Below, piece by piece: positions 24,292 to 36,807 of a DNA stretch of 64,000 nt. Source of the stretch: Lycium barbarum (taxonomy: Eukaryota; Streptophyta; Magnoliopsida; Solanales; Solanaceae); contig NC_083341.1 in NCBI RefSeq assembly GCF_019175385.1, forward strand, positions 21,088,203 through 21,152,202. The letters are read 5' to 3'. A model generated the notes under the pieces. The model worked only from the letters and a program-made list of their open reading frames with translations, searched no databases and was not told where the DNA came from. The position numbers and the translations under genes are program-made. Each line of letters starts with the position of its first letter. The stretch's first letter is position 1.

Positions 24292-24551
24292 TGTAGGTGC
24301 CGTTTGGCCATAAATACCAAAAACAAATTCACCTTTTTTGGAATTTTTGAAGTTAGAGTTGTGTTTGGCCATAATTTTTGAAATTGTAGTTTTTGGTGAA
24401 ATGTAGTGTAAAAAAGTGGAAAAAAATTGAAAAATAAGTTTTTCTTGTTTTTGGTATTTCAGAATATAACTTCGGAGTTATATTCCGAATATTTATGGCC
24501 AAACGCCTAAAAGTAAAAAAAGTGAATAATATTTATGGCCAAACGGCTACA
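24292..24551. mobile_element. Foldback MITE (GCCGTTTGGCCATAAAT ends)
   Basis: The left end tgtaggtgccgtttggccat and the right end atggccaaacggctaca are inverted copies. The interior also folds (ttttggtatttcagaatata against tatattccgaatattt). Partial relatives lie at about 36560-36790 and 37715-37865. Confidence 0.75.
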
Positions 24552-24744
24552 TAAAATGTTATACTTTCATTTTAAGTTATATTTGTTTGAGATTTCAGTT
24601 TACTTACTGACGCTTACAGTTTATTTTGTTGATAATTTTGTTTAATGAACTTTACTATGCGTTGGTTGATAAAGATTATGAATTAGGTGTTGAAATGTTG
24701 ACGTGCTGCAACAGTGCTATTAAGCATCTTAACAAGGCGTGCAT

Positions 24745-26990
24745 AAAGTTGGGCATAAATATCGAAAAAACAAAAACTGGACCGAATCAAACTTCAAAAA
24801 ACCAAAATCGAAAGAACCAAACCGAACTAGTTCGGTTCGGTGTTCGGTGTCCACCTTCAAAAAATCGAAATTGAAATAACTGAACTGAAGTTTAATAAAA
24901 CCGAACCGAAGAACCGAATGCACACCAAAATTTAATACATTACCCAAAAAAAAAAAAAAAATTACTTGGTGTAACTACCCCTAAGACTTATTTATGGATA
25001 GTAACTACCCTTTCTAATATTTAAGTTTAGTAGCTATATTATTCAAATTTTACAATTCATAACTACCCCACTTTTTACTAATTAACTGTGCTGCCCCTAT
25101 ATCCCTACATACACGCTACATGTTTATCTCTCTTCCTAAATACACGGCAATTAACTCCCCAATTCTCTCAATTTCTTCCATTATTCAAATCAGTTTCTAT
25201 CACATCTTCAATTCTCATATCTGTTTTTCACTCTCCATATCTTCTCATTATTCAAATCGGTTTCTATCACATCTTTAATTCTCATATCAGTTTCTTGTTA
25301 TGAAGATTTGAGCAACTAACAATTTTTTTTTTAAGTGGGTACATGACTCATATTGAGAGTGTTGATGATTTTAGTGAAGGGAAAGAGAAAAAATATGAAG
25401 GTCATGGAGAAACAATGTTGTTAATGGATTTCTGTTTTGGATGACCAAGGAAATAGAGATGTCGAATAAGAGAAAATTGAGAGCTGAAACATATTTTATT
25501 ACAGTGTTAATAGTTCCTTAGGTGGTGTAGCATCATCTAGGAGCAAGAGAATAGGTTGTTGGTATAGAAACACCATTGATGAGAGTTGTGGAGTTTCATG
25601 CCCACCAAGTGTTTGATAAAATGTTTCAGTATATTTCAATGTATTTTTGTGTATTAACAAACATTATATTTAATTTTCAGCGTATTATTTCACTGTATTT
25701 CAATGTTTTTTTTTTTTTTTTTGCGTAAATATAGTGAATGTTCCAAATATATAGCCTATTTTCGCTCCACTTTGTTTTCACGATTTTGTATCTCGCTGTA
25801 TTTCAATGTATTTCTAATTTATGAAACAATTCTGGTATATTTCATTATATTCCATTGTATATACGCATACTACAACTTTATATTTCTTAAACAATCAACC
25901 ATATTTTCTTGTATTCCAGTGTATATTTTTCTGTATATTTGGAAGTTTTTAGATCTTTAGTGGTTTTTGAATTCAAAAAGTTTTGATTGTGATGAAAGTT
26001 GAGAGAGATTCGTGAGCTGTTATGGAAGAACAACCGTTATGCGTGATTTATGAGAAGTTTTAAATTGAATCCCAGTTTTTTTAAAAAAAAAAATTGTTCC
26101 ATAAATAGGACCTGATTTTACTCTTTGATGATTTGCGTTTCTTGTATGTCACTGTATTTCATTATATTCCGTTGTATATATACATACTACAACTTTTGAA
26201 TGGAGTGATTTTGTTGAGTTTTTTTTAATTCAAAAACTTTTGAATGGAGTGATTTTGATTGACAGACGTGAGCTGTTATGGAATCTCATAAGATTTGCGT
26301 GAATCATGGAAGCATTAATACAAATTACCATTTAATTTGAAAAATATTTTTATTGCCTTAAATAGAGTCGTTCTTTACTCGACAGCGACGCTGTATTTCT
26401 CTGTATTTCGAAAATGCGAAATTTACTGAAAATACAGCCAAAAGCAGTTACGTATTGTAATTTTTCAACTTGTAGTTATAAAGTGTTAGAAGCTATTAAA
26501 AGGTAGCTATATCCAGGCCCATTAAGTTTAAGCACAAGAAAAATCCAATTGTAACACGCTCTCTTTTACTTTTGTATCCCTAATTTTCCACTTCAGTTAA
26601 AAAAATCAAATATTCTTAACAAAAGAAGGTGACTAGGATGTGTCTTTAGAATTAATATATGTCTTTTATGTGTTTTTTTTAATTATTCTTAGTGTATGTA
26701 TATAACACCTAACAATACTATATCATGGATATAATTTTCTGTTCTTTTGTATCTTGTTTGTTTGATTTTGATTTCAATTTATCAGTTTTATGTTTTATTA
26801 TTTTTGAGAATATGAATTAGTATAAATTGAATCGCTCCTAATATCATATAAAAAATCGAAACCAAACCGAACCGAACTTAAAAAAATTGAAATCGAAAGA
26901 ATCGAACTAGTTGGATTCGGTATTCGAAAAATCGAAATCGAAATAGCCAAATTAAAGTTTGATAAAACAGAACCGAACGCTCACCCCTAG
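24745..26990. mobile_element. hAT-type non-autonomous element, with a nested insertion
   Basis: It is flanked by the perfect 8-bp duplication GCGTGCAT (24737-24744 and 26991-26998), as hAT elements make. The right end is ...cacccctag; the left end (..gttgggcataaat) is a mutated copy. Both ends are rich in CGGTTCGGTT words. It matches, in reverse, the 725-bp copy at 36808-37532. Compared with that copy, it carries an extra block at about 24955-26512. Confidence 0.85.
24955..26512. mobile_element. Nested element with TGTATTTC-rich interior
   Basis: This block interrupts the hAT copy. It begins near ggtgtaactacccctaagac and ends near aaaaggtagctatat. A reverse-oriented relative is at about 42050-43290, sharing ends such as atagctaccttttagctgct. 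The interior repeats words like ctgtatttcaatgtattt. No coding region or clear class is seen. Confidence 0.6.
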
Positions 26991-27065
26991 GCGTGCATTC
27001 CTATCCGAAAATTCAAAAGGTTTACGCGAACCAATATCAAAAATCTGAACCGGAAGCAAATATCA

Positions 27066-27526
27066 AGGCGTCCCAAAGAGTGGGTAATGAACTCGCTTTG
27101 CCATGATCTCCAAGTGCAGTACAAGCTCTCTGTAATCTGTTAACTAATGTTACCAGATTCTCCATTTTTTATTTATCAGAGTCAAAGATCGGCGACTACG
27201 TTTGACTATCAGTAGATCAAAGAGTTGAAGATAAAAGAGGCATGGGTAGGAAAAGAGAGGCTTTCCCAATGTTTCGGTGCAGGTGGATTTTGAAATTGAA
27301 ATTAGAAAGTTTCTTTATTTAGCATTTGAAAGGAAACCGCTGAGACATATGAGAGAATAAAAAATTAGAAAACAAATAAGAAACAAAAAGTAATAAAAAT
27401 GGCAGTCCATCCGCCATAATTTAAATGTCTTAATATGATTGGACACGAAGTTTAAACAATAAAAAAAAACTTTTAAATTCTGTGATCCTAAATTAAAGAT
27501 GTGTGTAGTGTATTAAAATATACTTA
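27066..27526 (-). pseudogene. Duplicated DRP1 promoter, 5' UTR and partial exon 1
   Basis: The minus strand from ATG at 27165 encodes [20 protein letters not shown] and continues to ...TLWDAL, close to the DRP1 start. Homology ends abruptly at about 27068, inside exon 1, before the P-loop. Upstream, the match to 23058-23430 continues through the 5' UTR and promoter (ttgaagataaaagaggca; gaaattgaaattagaaag) to the edge of the Harbinger-type element. It is a truncated duplicate, about 4.1 kb from the parent and in the same orientation. It cannot make a GTPase. Confidence 0.9.
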
Positions 27527-28806
27527 GGGCCTGTTTGGAAAGCCACCCAGGTAATTGGAATTGGGTGTAATTGAGTGTAATTACACAGTTTGGCCTGTTT
27601 GTTTGACCAAGTAATTACACAGTTAGGTGGGAATTGGGTGTAATTGACAGGGTGTAATTACACTCTCCAATTCTCAAGGGGGGGGGGGGGGGGGGGGGGT
27701 GAAAATTGAGTGTAATTACACCCTGTAATTATTTTTAGTTTGTTTATTTTTTTACTTTAATTTATTTTTATTTTTAATTTATTTTATTTCTATTATTTTA
27801 ATTTTTTTGATTTTTAATATTTTTTTATTTCTATTATTTTTATTTCTTTTTTATTTTTACTTTTTTATTATTTTTATTTTTTAAAATGTATTTTTCTTTT
27901 TATATTATTTATTTTTCATTTTCTTTGTTTTCATTCCCAACCTTTACTTCTTGTGATTCCATGTAATTGCTCGTATTTTTTTATTTTTTATTTTATTATT
28001 TTATTCATTTAGCATAACCGTGTTATTATTCTAATATTTGAAATACACCTCTTAAGATTGGAGAGAATGAGTTATTAACAAACTTGACATATAACGGGTG
28101 ACGTTATTAAAGTAGAATTTCATCGTGAATGGGTTATAGACTTATATTTTTCCTTTCTTTTGAATTATTTACTTAAGTTACGTTGGAACTTACTTATGTA
28201 ATGTTGGAATTTGACATAAGAGTATTATGTTGAACTTTTTCTTTTGGATTTTGAATTTAGGTTATATTTTCAATTTTAAGTTATTTGTTTTCACATTGCA
28301 TGTTATTTATTTTTCACTTACATTTGATGGATTTTTTGTGTCAAACATTTGAATAATGTTATGGCATTATATTTATTAATATTATTTTTTTGTCAAACAT
28401 CCAATCCATGACGTTCTTACAAAAAAAGTCTTTTTTTAAGTTTTATACTTAATTAAAATTAAATATTAATTTGAAAAATATATATCAATTATTTTTGTTA
28501 CAATATTAGTTACAAATATATGATTATTAATTAATATATTTTCAAAAAACAATGTGTTATTAAATAACTAATTTAATATCATTTATAAAGGCAATATTTT
28601 TTATAATTAAATTTTATTTTCAAATTAAACTGACTATGTAATTACACTTATGCAACCAAACAGCACGCTTGTAATTACACTGTAATTACGTTATGACAAA
28701 CAAACAGGTCGTTGTAATTACGCTACTGTATAATTACTAGGCTGTGTAATTACTACCCTAGTAATTACACCAATTCCAATTACCAGGTGGCTTTCCAAAC
28801 AGGCCC
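27527..28806. mobile_element. PIF/Harbinger (Tourist-like) non-autonomous element
   Basis: The terminal inverted repeats are GGGCCTGTTTGGAAAGCCAC at both ends, flanked by TTA target duplications (27524-27526, 28807-28809). Subterminal copies of gtaattaca are frequent at both ends. A run of about 20 G lies near 27680. The 1.28-kb interior is AT-rich with no ORF. Confidence 0.88.
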
Positions 28807-28809
28807 TTA

Positions 28810-30394
28810 TTGTGATGACTTTTGAATCACGTCATTCTAATTTAACGATGTGTGTAATATATTAAAATGTTCTTTGTTTTGAATTTTATAGTTTTAAACT
28901 AGGGTGTGGCAATTGATGGTGACAGTGAGACCCACTTGTCCAAATGTCAAATAATGAAGGGCGTCATACTACTATGATGTGACATGTTAAACACAACGTA
29001 AAATTTCTCGAGAGAGGCTCCGCAATGTTTTGGTGACCTGTCAAACTAAATTTTTTGAAATTAGAAAGTTACTTAGGAGCCAAACACAATGTTTGGATAT
29101 GTAATTTGAATATCTTAAGTTGTATTTTCTCTTATAGACATAAAAAAATCTCACAAGTTGTGAAAACTATCAAAACATTCCTAATTCTTATACAATCTTA
29201 CCAAATGAGCGAGGCATAGTTCATAACAAAATTAATACGCTACTAGAAGGCCTTTCTAAAAAATACAACATCAATTGATCAAATTTTAGTTCAATAAAAA
29301 CGAAAATTAACATGAATAGTAATGTAATTACTCTTTAATATAATTCTACCACATGGCAGATATAAATAAAGGTTGGTGGAAGTTAGTGAGGTTGGTAAAT
29401 GGTTGGTGTAGTAATTGTTAAAAATATGTACCAACTTATGGGTCTTTTTTATAAAATGGATCAAGTTTTATATTTGAATTTTTTGAAACCATGAGATGAA
29501 ATGCATGTCTAAACGCTGATTTCATCTCATGATTTCAAACCGGATGTTCAAACGCCTACTTAGTTTAGCATTTGAATGGAGAACTGTTTAGGCATATGAG
29601 GGTAAAAAGTTACTACTCTCTCTCCTAATTTATTTATCTGGTTTAGGCATAAAATTTAAAAGGGAAAAAGACTTTTAAAAATTATGACTTAAACTAAATC
29701 TTAGATATTTATTTAGCAAGACGACATTTTTTTTAGAACAGACTAAAAAAATATGTTACATAAATTGAGACGGAAGGATAACAAGCAAAAAAATTTAAAA
29801 ATAATGTAAAATGCTACATGAAAACTTTTCTGAATTACATTTTTAGCTTTCACACTACAAAGAAAGTGACATTGCTCTTTATGAAACTTGACACTGCAAA
29901 AAAATTTATATAAAAGAGGAGTAATACAATTTAGGAATAACAATATCAGCTCATAATTTAAATAGTAGTACTATTTAATTGACAAAACAAGGATAGTAAA
30001 GGTGTTTTGAGGTATAACTTAATTACTACTCTATCCTAATTTATGTGACATTATTTGATAAGATACGGAGTGTAAGAAAAAAAATAATAATTTATAATTC
30101 AAAATAAATTTTAAATAAATATGTGATTATAAATCATTTCACAAAATAAAATTATTTTTAATTATAAAAATATGACTTTTTTTAAACAGATTAAAAAGGA
30201 AAGCGTTTTGTTCTTCGAATTCAGCATTTGAAGGGAGAACCGCGTAGGAATATGAGGGGATGACAGCTGTTGCCTGTTGGGTTATGAGGGGACACGCAAG
30301 TTGGTGCGCACCAAGTAAACGAGTTAAAGCTCTCACTAGGATTATGATTATATATCAAGTACTAACCACTAACTTTAACCAAGCTGCCTACGAG
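28810..30394. other. AT-rich stretch with MITE pieces and further copies of the DRP1 upstream motif
   Basis: There is no gene. Recognisable items: a palindrome near 29485-29555 (gagatgaaatgcatgtc / gatttcatctcatg), Stowaway-type fragments at 29620-29780 and 30030-30200, and copies of the DRP1-upstream string agcatttgaa..ggagaac..c..tagg at about 29570 and 30220. Confidence 0.55.
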
Positions 30395-33300
30395 TAAAAT
30401 CTTATTGAAAATCTTACGGTGATACTTGAGAGTTTGAGATATGTCAATTAAAATATTATTTTTAAAGATATTTTATTCGGTATAAGTGTATTTTCAGAAT
30501 TTAATAAGTTCTTTTAATATAAAATTAGGAGTCAAAATCTAACAAAAATTTATATTAAGATAAAATTCAGCAATTTGAAATATTGAAGGAAGAAAAAACT
30601 TTGATGTATTCTCTTGATTTTTATATCTCATCCCAAAAGGAAAGGAGAAGAATTGGTTTAAATTAGTGACCCAAGAATTACTTAAATTCTTGGAAAAAGG
30701 AGGGGGGTGGGGTGGGGTAGGGGAATTCCTCTCAAATTTCACATATGAAATGGGAAAAAAAAATCTTATGAACTGTGAAAAGATTATTCTCCTAACCTGA
30801 AATATTTGAAAGTGTGGGGGTGTATTGCTAAGATTATGCTACACGATGCTAAGAAAAGAAAAATAGGTTGTAAGATTTTTAATTGTATGTTGATATAGTG
30901 TTGCATCACAAATTTTGGAAATGTTGATATCAAAGAAAGCTTTTGATGATGATTTTTACTCTTTTATTGTTGACAATATTGAAATTAATTATTGTGAATT
31001 ATTGTTGTACTAGAGAGATAATATGATACTAAATGGATCTCAAAATCTACATGTGGTTGTGTGTTTATTCTTGATGGGATGTCATAACATGAAAACCAAT
31101 TAAATGGAATTTACTATTTTGAGTTGGTTGGCGATAAGACTAAGCGGTGAAAGAGCTCTTAGTAAGTATTCTTATTGAAATAAAATCAATATCTTTTGTG
31201 TCTATATATGGTGGTTGCCAAGTAGTAATACCTGTAGCAAAAAAATAAATTTTTCATTGACAAAAATAGACACATTTATTTGAGACATAATGTGAAAAAG
31301 CAGCTGCTGTGAGATAAAATTATTTATGTAAATTATGTGAAGTCATAAGTAAACTTGATCAATCCACAGACTAAAAGAAACATCGAGGGGAGTGAGACTT
31401 TTTTCAACTTGAGAAGATCAACGATGATGGTAATCCAATCTATGTGATTGAAGATTCCATGAATTAGGCTCATATGGGTAATAACAAGTCATTAGTTGAT
31501 CAAGTATGCACTATTAACTTATGTTCCTCCTGTGATGTGTGAAAATAGTTCAAACATTGTAAGGCAAAGTGAGGTTGAGTTAAACTCTTAATCCATTTCT
31601 ATATCCTTTATAGGTGGTGTACTGCTCTGCAGAGTACACTTGATGGGTGGACCTATATGAGTGTGGAGTGGTGCCGCTTTTATGAAATTGTGACAGATTT
31701 CTAGAGCACTCATGAATACCAGGACACGCGCATGGCCTCTTAATGCAAAACCGCGATAACGACAAAAAATATGCGAGTATAATGTGATAGAATAAGACCA
31801 TGAATTTACAAAAGAATTTTTGGTTCATAGACGTTCTAAACTTTACCAATTGTTCTGTAAGTATAATTTTTTTTTATCTAGGTCTGGTTCATAGTCTACG
31901 CGACACCAGATTCGCTGCATTGTACTCATATGTGGAAAGCCGGCAAAATGTTCTTTCTCCTTTTTTTCCTTTTGAGATATGTGAAAACCTATCAAAAATT
32001 CCTATTTCATTCTATTCCTTATTATTATTTTGAGATATGTGGGAGATTGTTGATAAGAATAATATTAGTATCTCAAAATAATAATATAATAATCCTAGAA
32101 CATTTCTAACGTTCACTGAAACTGACAATTGATTCCATGTTTGAATCAGTCTTGAATTCAAATCCTTAAATTTAATGGACTTAAATGGCTTTTAGTGGAA
32201 GGTTAATACGTGAGTCATTATCCTTTATTTACATGCATTAATCTTCATTATTCCATGCATTAATCTCATTGACCGTTTGTACATGTTTTTGAGCTACTCC
32301 CTCAAGTTGTTCAATTATATAAATTCTACTCCTTTCCTTTTGGGATGAGATATAAAAATCAAGAGAATACAGCAAAGTTTCTTTTTCTTTATCAACTTGG
32401 GTGTAAGACACAAAATTAATTTTGTTAGCACAAATATGCTTAGCAGCACCAAAATCTTACACCCAATCTCACACATTAGTCACAAGATTCGCTTGAGAAA
32501 TAATCACAATAATTACATCATCCGCTCAATCAAATATATATTTTTTCTTAGCAGGATTATCATTTCTCCGAATCTTCTACTACATTGAGTGACATGATGA
32601 CTTAGTTTGCCCCACATAAAATAATCATTATTATTATTATTATTATTATCTTTGGGCTTGTAACAATATCTCTTTTTCTTTCACTTATTAAAACATAGAG
32701 ATTATAGTTTCGTTACATACCTCATTTACATAACTGAAAAGTTGCTACCTCATCAACCTTTGTATTCCATCCATGCCTACTACTACTGGTTGCTTGTCTC
32801 GCCCCTTCGATTCACATTATAAGTCGTATTCTCCGTAAAATTATTGTGTAAAATATCCTAAAGATTGTTGGAAATCTTACGGAAAATACTTGATCATGAA
32901 CATTGTAGCAATTCTTGAAAGCTTGAGGCATGTCAAAAAGACACTGTCCTTAAGGATATTTCACCCGGTATGAGTGTGTATCCCTCAGGATTCAATAAGC
33001 TCTTTTAGTACAAAACTAGAAGCCAGAATCTAACAAAGATTTATATTAAGATAAAACCCAACAATTTGGAATATTGAAGGAAGAAGAAACTTCGATGTAT
33101 TCTCTTGATCTTGATATCTCAAAAAGAAATATTTTTTATTGATGTCTAAATTTATTCCTTAATACCTTGTTATGAGTAATTAATATGTTAATTATTTTAA
33201 CATATTTCTATTGGTGTAATGGCTGTCATAACAGCACATTAATGAGTCAATATCTTCATATCATTACAGACCCATGTGAATTGATATCATATGTTAATTA

Positions 33301-33727
33301 TTTTAAGGCTCCTATTGTCTGGACAGTTACATGATCAGACCTTCACCTTCCTAACGTAATCCTTTGCTTCATGATGAGATATTATTGCCCTTTATTTCTA
33401 TGCATTAATCTCTTTACCGTTGTAAATGTTTTACAGCCATCACTCAAGTTATTCTAATCTATAAATTCTACTCTTTTCCTTTTGCAAGGTGAGAGATACA
33501 AAAAGAGAAATTCTTTTCCATATTATAGTGTGCTGAGTTTTCTTTCTTGTGAAATTTTTGTTATATTCTGGCTCCAAATTTTGTACTAGAAGAGCTTGTT
33601 GAGTCCTTGTGGATACACCCATACCGGGTGAAATATCCTTAAGGATAGTGTCTTAATTGACATGCCTCAAGCTATGTGAATTTGCTAAAGTGTTCGTGAT
33701 CGAGTATTTTCCGTAAGATTTCCAACA
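30395..33727. mobile_element. Rearranged Ty1-copia debris (LTR pieces and pol remnant)
   Basis: LTR-like segments sharing aatcttacgg, aaatatcct or gatattt, and aaatctaacaaagatttat words occur at 30395-30660 and 32867-33120 (same orientation) and, inverted, at 33140-33727. A further LTR-like segment starts at about 32047, after a polypurine-like gtgggaga. At 30790-30950 the plus strand reads LKVWGCIAKIMLHDAKKRKIGC, a signature of the copia integrase/RT junction. Frames are broken throughout. The mixed orientations imply more than one insertion or rearrangement. Confidence 0.65.
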
Positions 33728-33964
33728 AATCTAACCATAAAAATTGTATAAATTGGTAGTTTGACTTAGAGTAGAGAGATTAAAACAAGAGTATAAGCTA
33801 TATATAACTCTTAGTAAAGATATTTCATATTGTCATGTCTTTAAAAAAGACATTTACAGGTAAAATTCTTTAAAATATAGGATTTACATTTCTGTAAATT
33901 AGATCAATTTGATGTAATGGGTAAAGTGACATGACATTGTGAAAATTAATTATGTTAACGTGTA

Positions 33965-34115
33965 TATAACTTAAAAAAAACGATTGACTTCGTTCACCTA
34001 CTAGATTTTTGAAGTCGACGATGTTTCTCCTGTTCATAAAAAAAGCGGAAAGCATTGAGGTGGGACCCAACACACCGCACTTTGAATATCCCCTTCTAAT
34101 TCTCCTTCATCTTCT
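33965..34115 (+). repeat. Duplicate of the CBL upstream region
   Basis: About 150 bp (acgattgacttcgttc; tttctcctgttcataaaa; gcggaaagcattgaggtggg) match 43395-43535, just upstream of the CBL gene, in the same orientation 9.4 kb away. No CBL coding sequence follows. Confidence 0.85.
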
Positions 34116-34744
34116 TAAAAATATAGAATTTATAATTTTGAAGATAAGATTGATTAGCTGGTACAACAAGTAAATGTGATATGACAGTGTAACAATGTAT
34201 ATAACTTAAACTTTTAAAACAATTACTGGGACAAACTAAATGCTCAAACTTTAGGGGAATAACAAGTTTATGTTTATGGTTTTCTTTGACAAACTTACTA
34301 TATATTTTTATTAACTAATTTATTTGAGTTATTATTTTACAAATTCTATTGAAAAAAAGTATCTCAACTTCTACTTGCATATCCAAATTACCTTCTCCTA
34401 TATTTTTATGAATGTAGATCTATGATGCATGCTTAATGAATTTCATGTATTATCAAACAGATATACGCCTATCGTACATGTGAAATCATTTTCTTGATGC
34501 CTGTAGTTTATGAACTTATTCTGTTCAATTTTACAACAATCCTAAATAAATTCAAGATTCATAAATAGTGTTCAATTGGTATTATATACATATCGAACAA
34601 TTAAAAATGAGGGTGAATAAGTAACACAATATGATAAAATTAATCCAGTAATTGAAATATAAAATCTATAAAAGTCATATCAAGTTTTTGTATTCCTAGA
34701 AGAAAGAGCGTAGCCACGTATATATGGCTATGAAATCAAGAACA

Positions 34745-35600
34745 TATTACTATATAATATAAGAGGGAATGTGAGGACTTTTGTAGTCCTCACAAGAGTT
34801 TCCCAAATTTTTAAAAACTTTTTAATTAATTACTTTTATGTCCTAATTTTATTTATTTAAGTAAATTTTTTTATTTTTTATTTTTAAGGTCTACTTTTCA
34901 AAAGCTATCGAACCCGGGGACTTTTGTAGTCCTCACAATAATTTCTAATTCTTTTTAAAAAAAATTAATTAATTACTTTTAGGTCCTAATCTTATTTATT
35001 TAAGTCAATTTTTTTATTTTTTATTTTTAAGGTCTACTTTTCAAAAGCTATCGAACCTTCTACCTCATTTTTCATGTTCTTTGATTTTCTGGTTCGTGCT
35101 CGATATCCGCATTTAAGCCCAATTAATCTAGATAATTAGCACTGTATCGCGCCTATTCGGAGGGAACGCTTCCTCCAAAGATTTTTTCCATATCCATGTT
35201 CGAACCCCTAATCCCTAATTAAGAGAGGAGCAGCTCCATCCGCTGCACAAGTTAAATTATGTATTTGTCTTAAAAGTTCATTAACTATGTATAGATTATT
35301 TATTTAGAACTAAATAACTTCAGAAAATTAGGATACATAAGTTATAAATGTCAAATTCTAGCTCCGCATTTGATTTGAAGTAAATAATTTTATCAAAATG
35401 GAAGTTAAAATATTAAAGCAGTGGAATGAAAATTTTGCTTTTATATAATTACCCACTTGTGGGACTACAATGGGTATATGGTTGTTGTTGTTGTTATTGT
35501 TGTACACTTGTACTAACACAGATTATATTTTTTTAGTTAAAATATCTACTTTTATATCTTGAGTTTGGGCCCGGGCTTAGCACGGGCCTCACATAACTAG
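34745..35600 (+). mobile_element. Non-autonomous Helitron-like element
   Basis: The right end has a hairpin (GGCCCGGGCTTAGCACGGGCC) about 10 bases before CTAG and a following T, as at Helitron 3' ends. The left end near 34745 reads attactatataatataagag. Inside, a 142-bp unit (ggacttttgtagtcctcac...) is tandemly repeated at 34775 and 34917. A TS-SINE-like tail lies at 35453-35502. No Rep/helicase is encoded. Confidence 0.65.
35453..35502 (+). mobile_element. TS-like SINE tail fragment
   Basis: cacttgtgggactacaatgg followed by gtatatg and a TTG-repeat run resembles the extreme 3' end of the SINE fragment at 13814. Confidence 0.55.
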
Positions 35601-35810
35601 TATGATCAAAACACACATAAAAATGTAGAAAAATATTAACTATGCCAAGCCTCAAGTTCTCCACAGTGTAGCTCTCCAAAAGATCTTCAAAAATTCTATG
35701 CAAAATGCACTATGAAATGTGTCAACTTAAATACCTAGATGAGGAATGGACTGTTCAGGGGTCCAACATATACAACTTTAAATTGTGTGTGTTGGTGCTG
35801 AATTTTTTTT

Positions 35811-36330
35811 AGGAAAAGGCTCAAATATGCTATCAAATTATCGAAAATGACTCATTTATGTTCCTCGTTAACAATTTGACTCATTTATGCCACTCATCAA
35901 TAGTTTGGCTCATTTATGCCATCGCTATTACCAAAATACTCATCTATGCCATTTTTCATTAACGCCGATTTTATAATGTACTAGATATGACACCTGACCT
36001 CCAATTAGAGGTCTATATATTTTAATTAAACTAGTCCAATTTTAAATCCCACATTAATAAAAATATTTGACCCATACACTTGACCCTCCCATAACCATAA
36101 TCTAGTTGGAGGTCACATATCAAATTTGGTATTATAAAACCGGCGTTAATGAAAAATGACATGGATGAGTCATTTTGGTAACGGCGATGACATAAATGAG
36201 TCAAACTATTGATGAGTGACATAAATGAGTCATTTTCCATAGTCCGATGACATAGATGAGCCAAACTACTAACGAGTGACATAAATGAGCCATATTGCAA
36301 TAGTTCAAGGCATATTTGTGCCTTTTCCTT
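35811..36330. mobile_element. Long-TIR MITE (AGGAAAAGGCTCAAATATG ends)
   Basis: The left end aggaaaaggctcaaatatgc pairs with the right end gcatatttgtgccttttcct. Inner repeats of gactcatttatg and its complement form extended arms. The ends resemble the Mutator-type termini of the element at 51911, but no target duplication was seen. Confidence 0.75.
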
Positions 36331-36807
36331 TAAAAAAAAAAAAACTTAATTAATCATCAATATTCAATTAAGCACGATAGAGCAGGACAATGGGGATACG
36401 CTGTACCATAAACTGTTTTTTTCATCTTCTATAAAATTTAACTAAGTTGTTTAAGTTGTCCCAATTAAAATTAAAAAATTATATGCTCTATGACTCATTT
36501 TAATATTATGTCAAATACAGACGTCAAATTAAACAGCTAATATTAGTGTTTTTTTTTTCTTTTTACTTTGCTTTTGAAAATTCTACACTTTTCTGGAATT
36601 CCGTAATTTTTTGTAATTTGAAAAATATCAAAAAATTATTTTCATTTTTTTCACTTCAAATACTGATAAAAATTTAAAAATAGTTCCAATTTATATTCAT
36701 GACCTAACACAACCCTAATTTTCAAATAACCATTTTTCAATTTGAAATACAACTACTTTTTGTAAATTTCACAATTTTCATGACCAAACCACAAGCATTG
36801 TGAGCGC

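Noticed and set aside
24626..24874. 82-codon frame (ELYYALVDKDYELGVEMLTC...)
   Set aside because: The second half is the hAT terminus. The first 35 codons look protein-like but I could not place them in any family, and no flanking exon was found.
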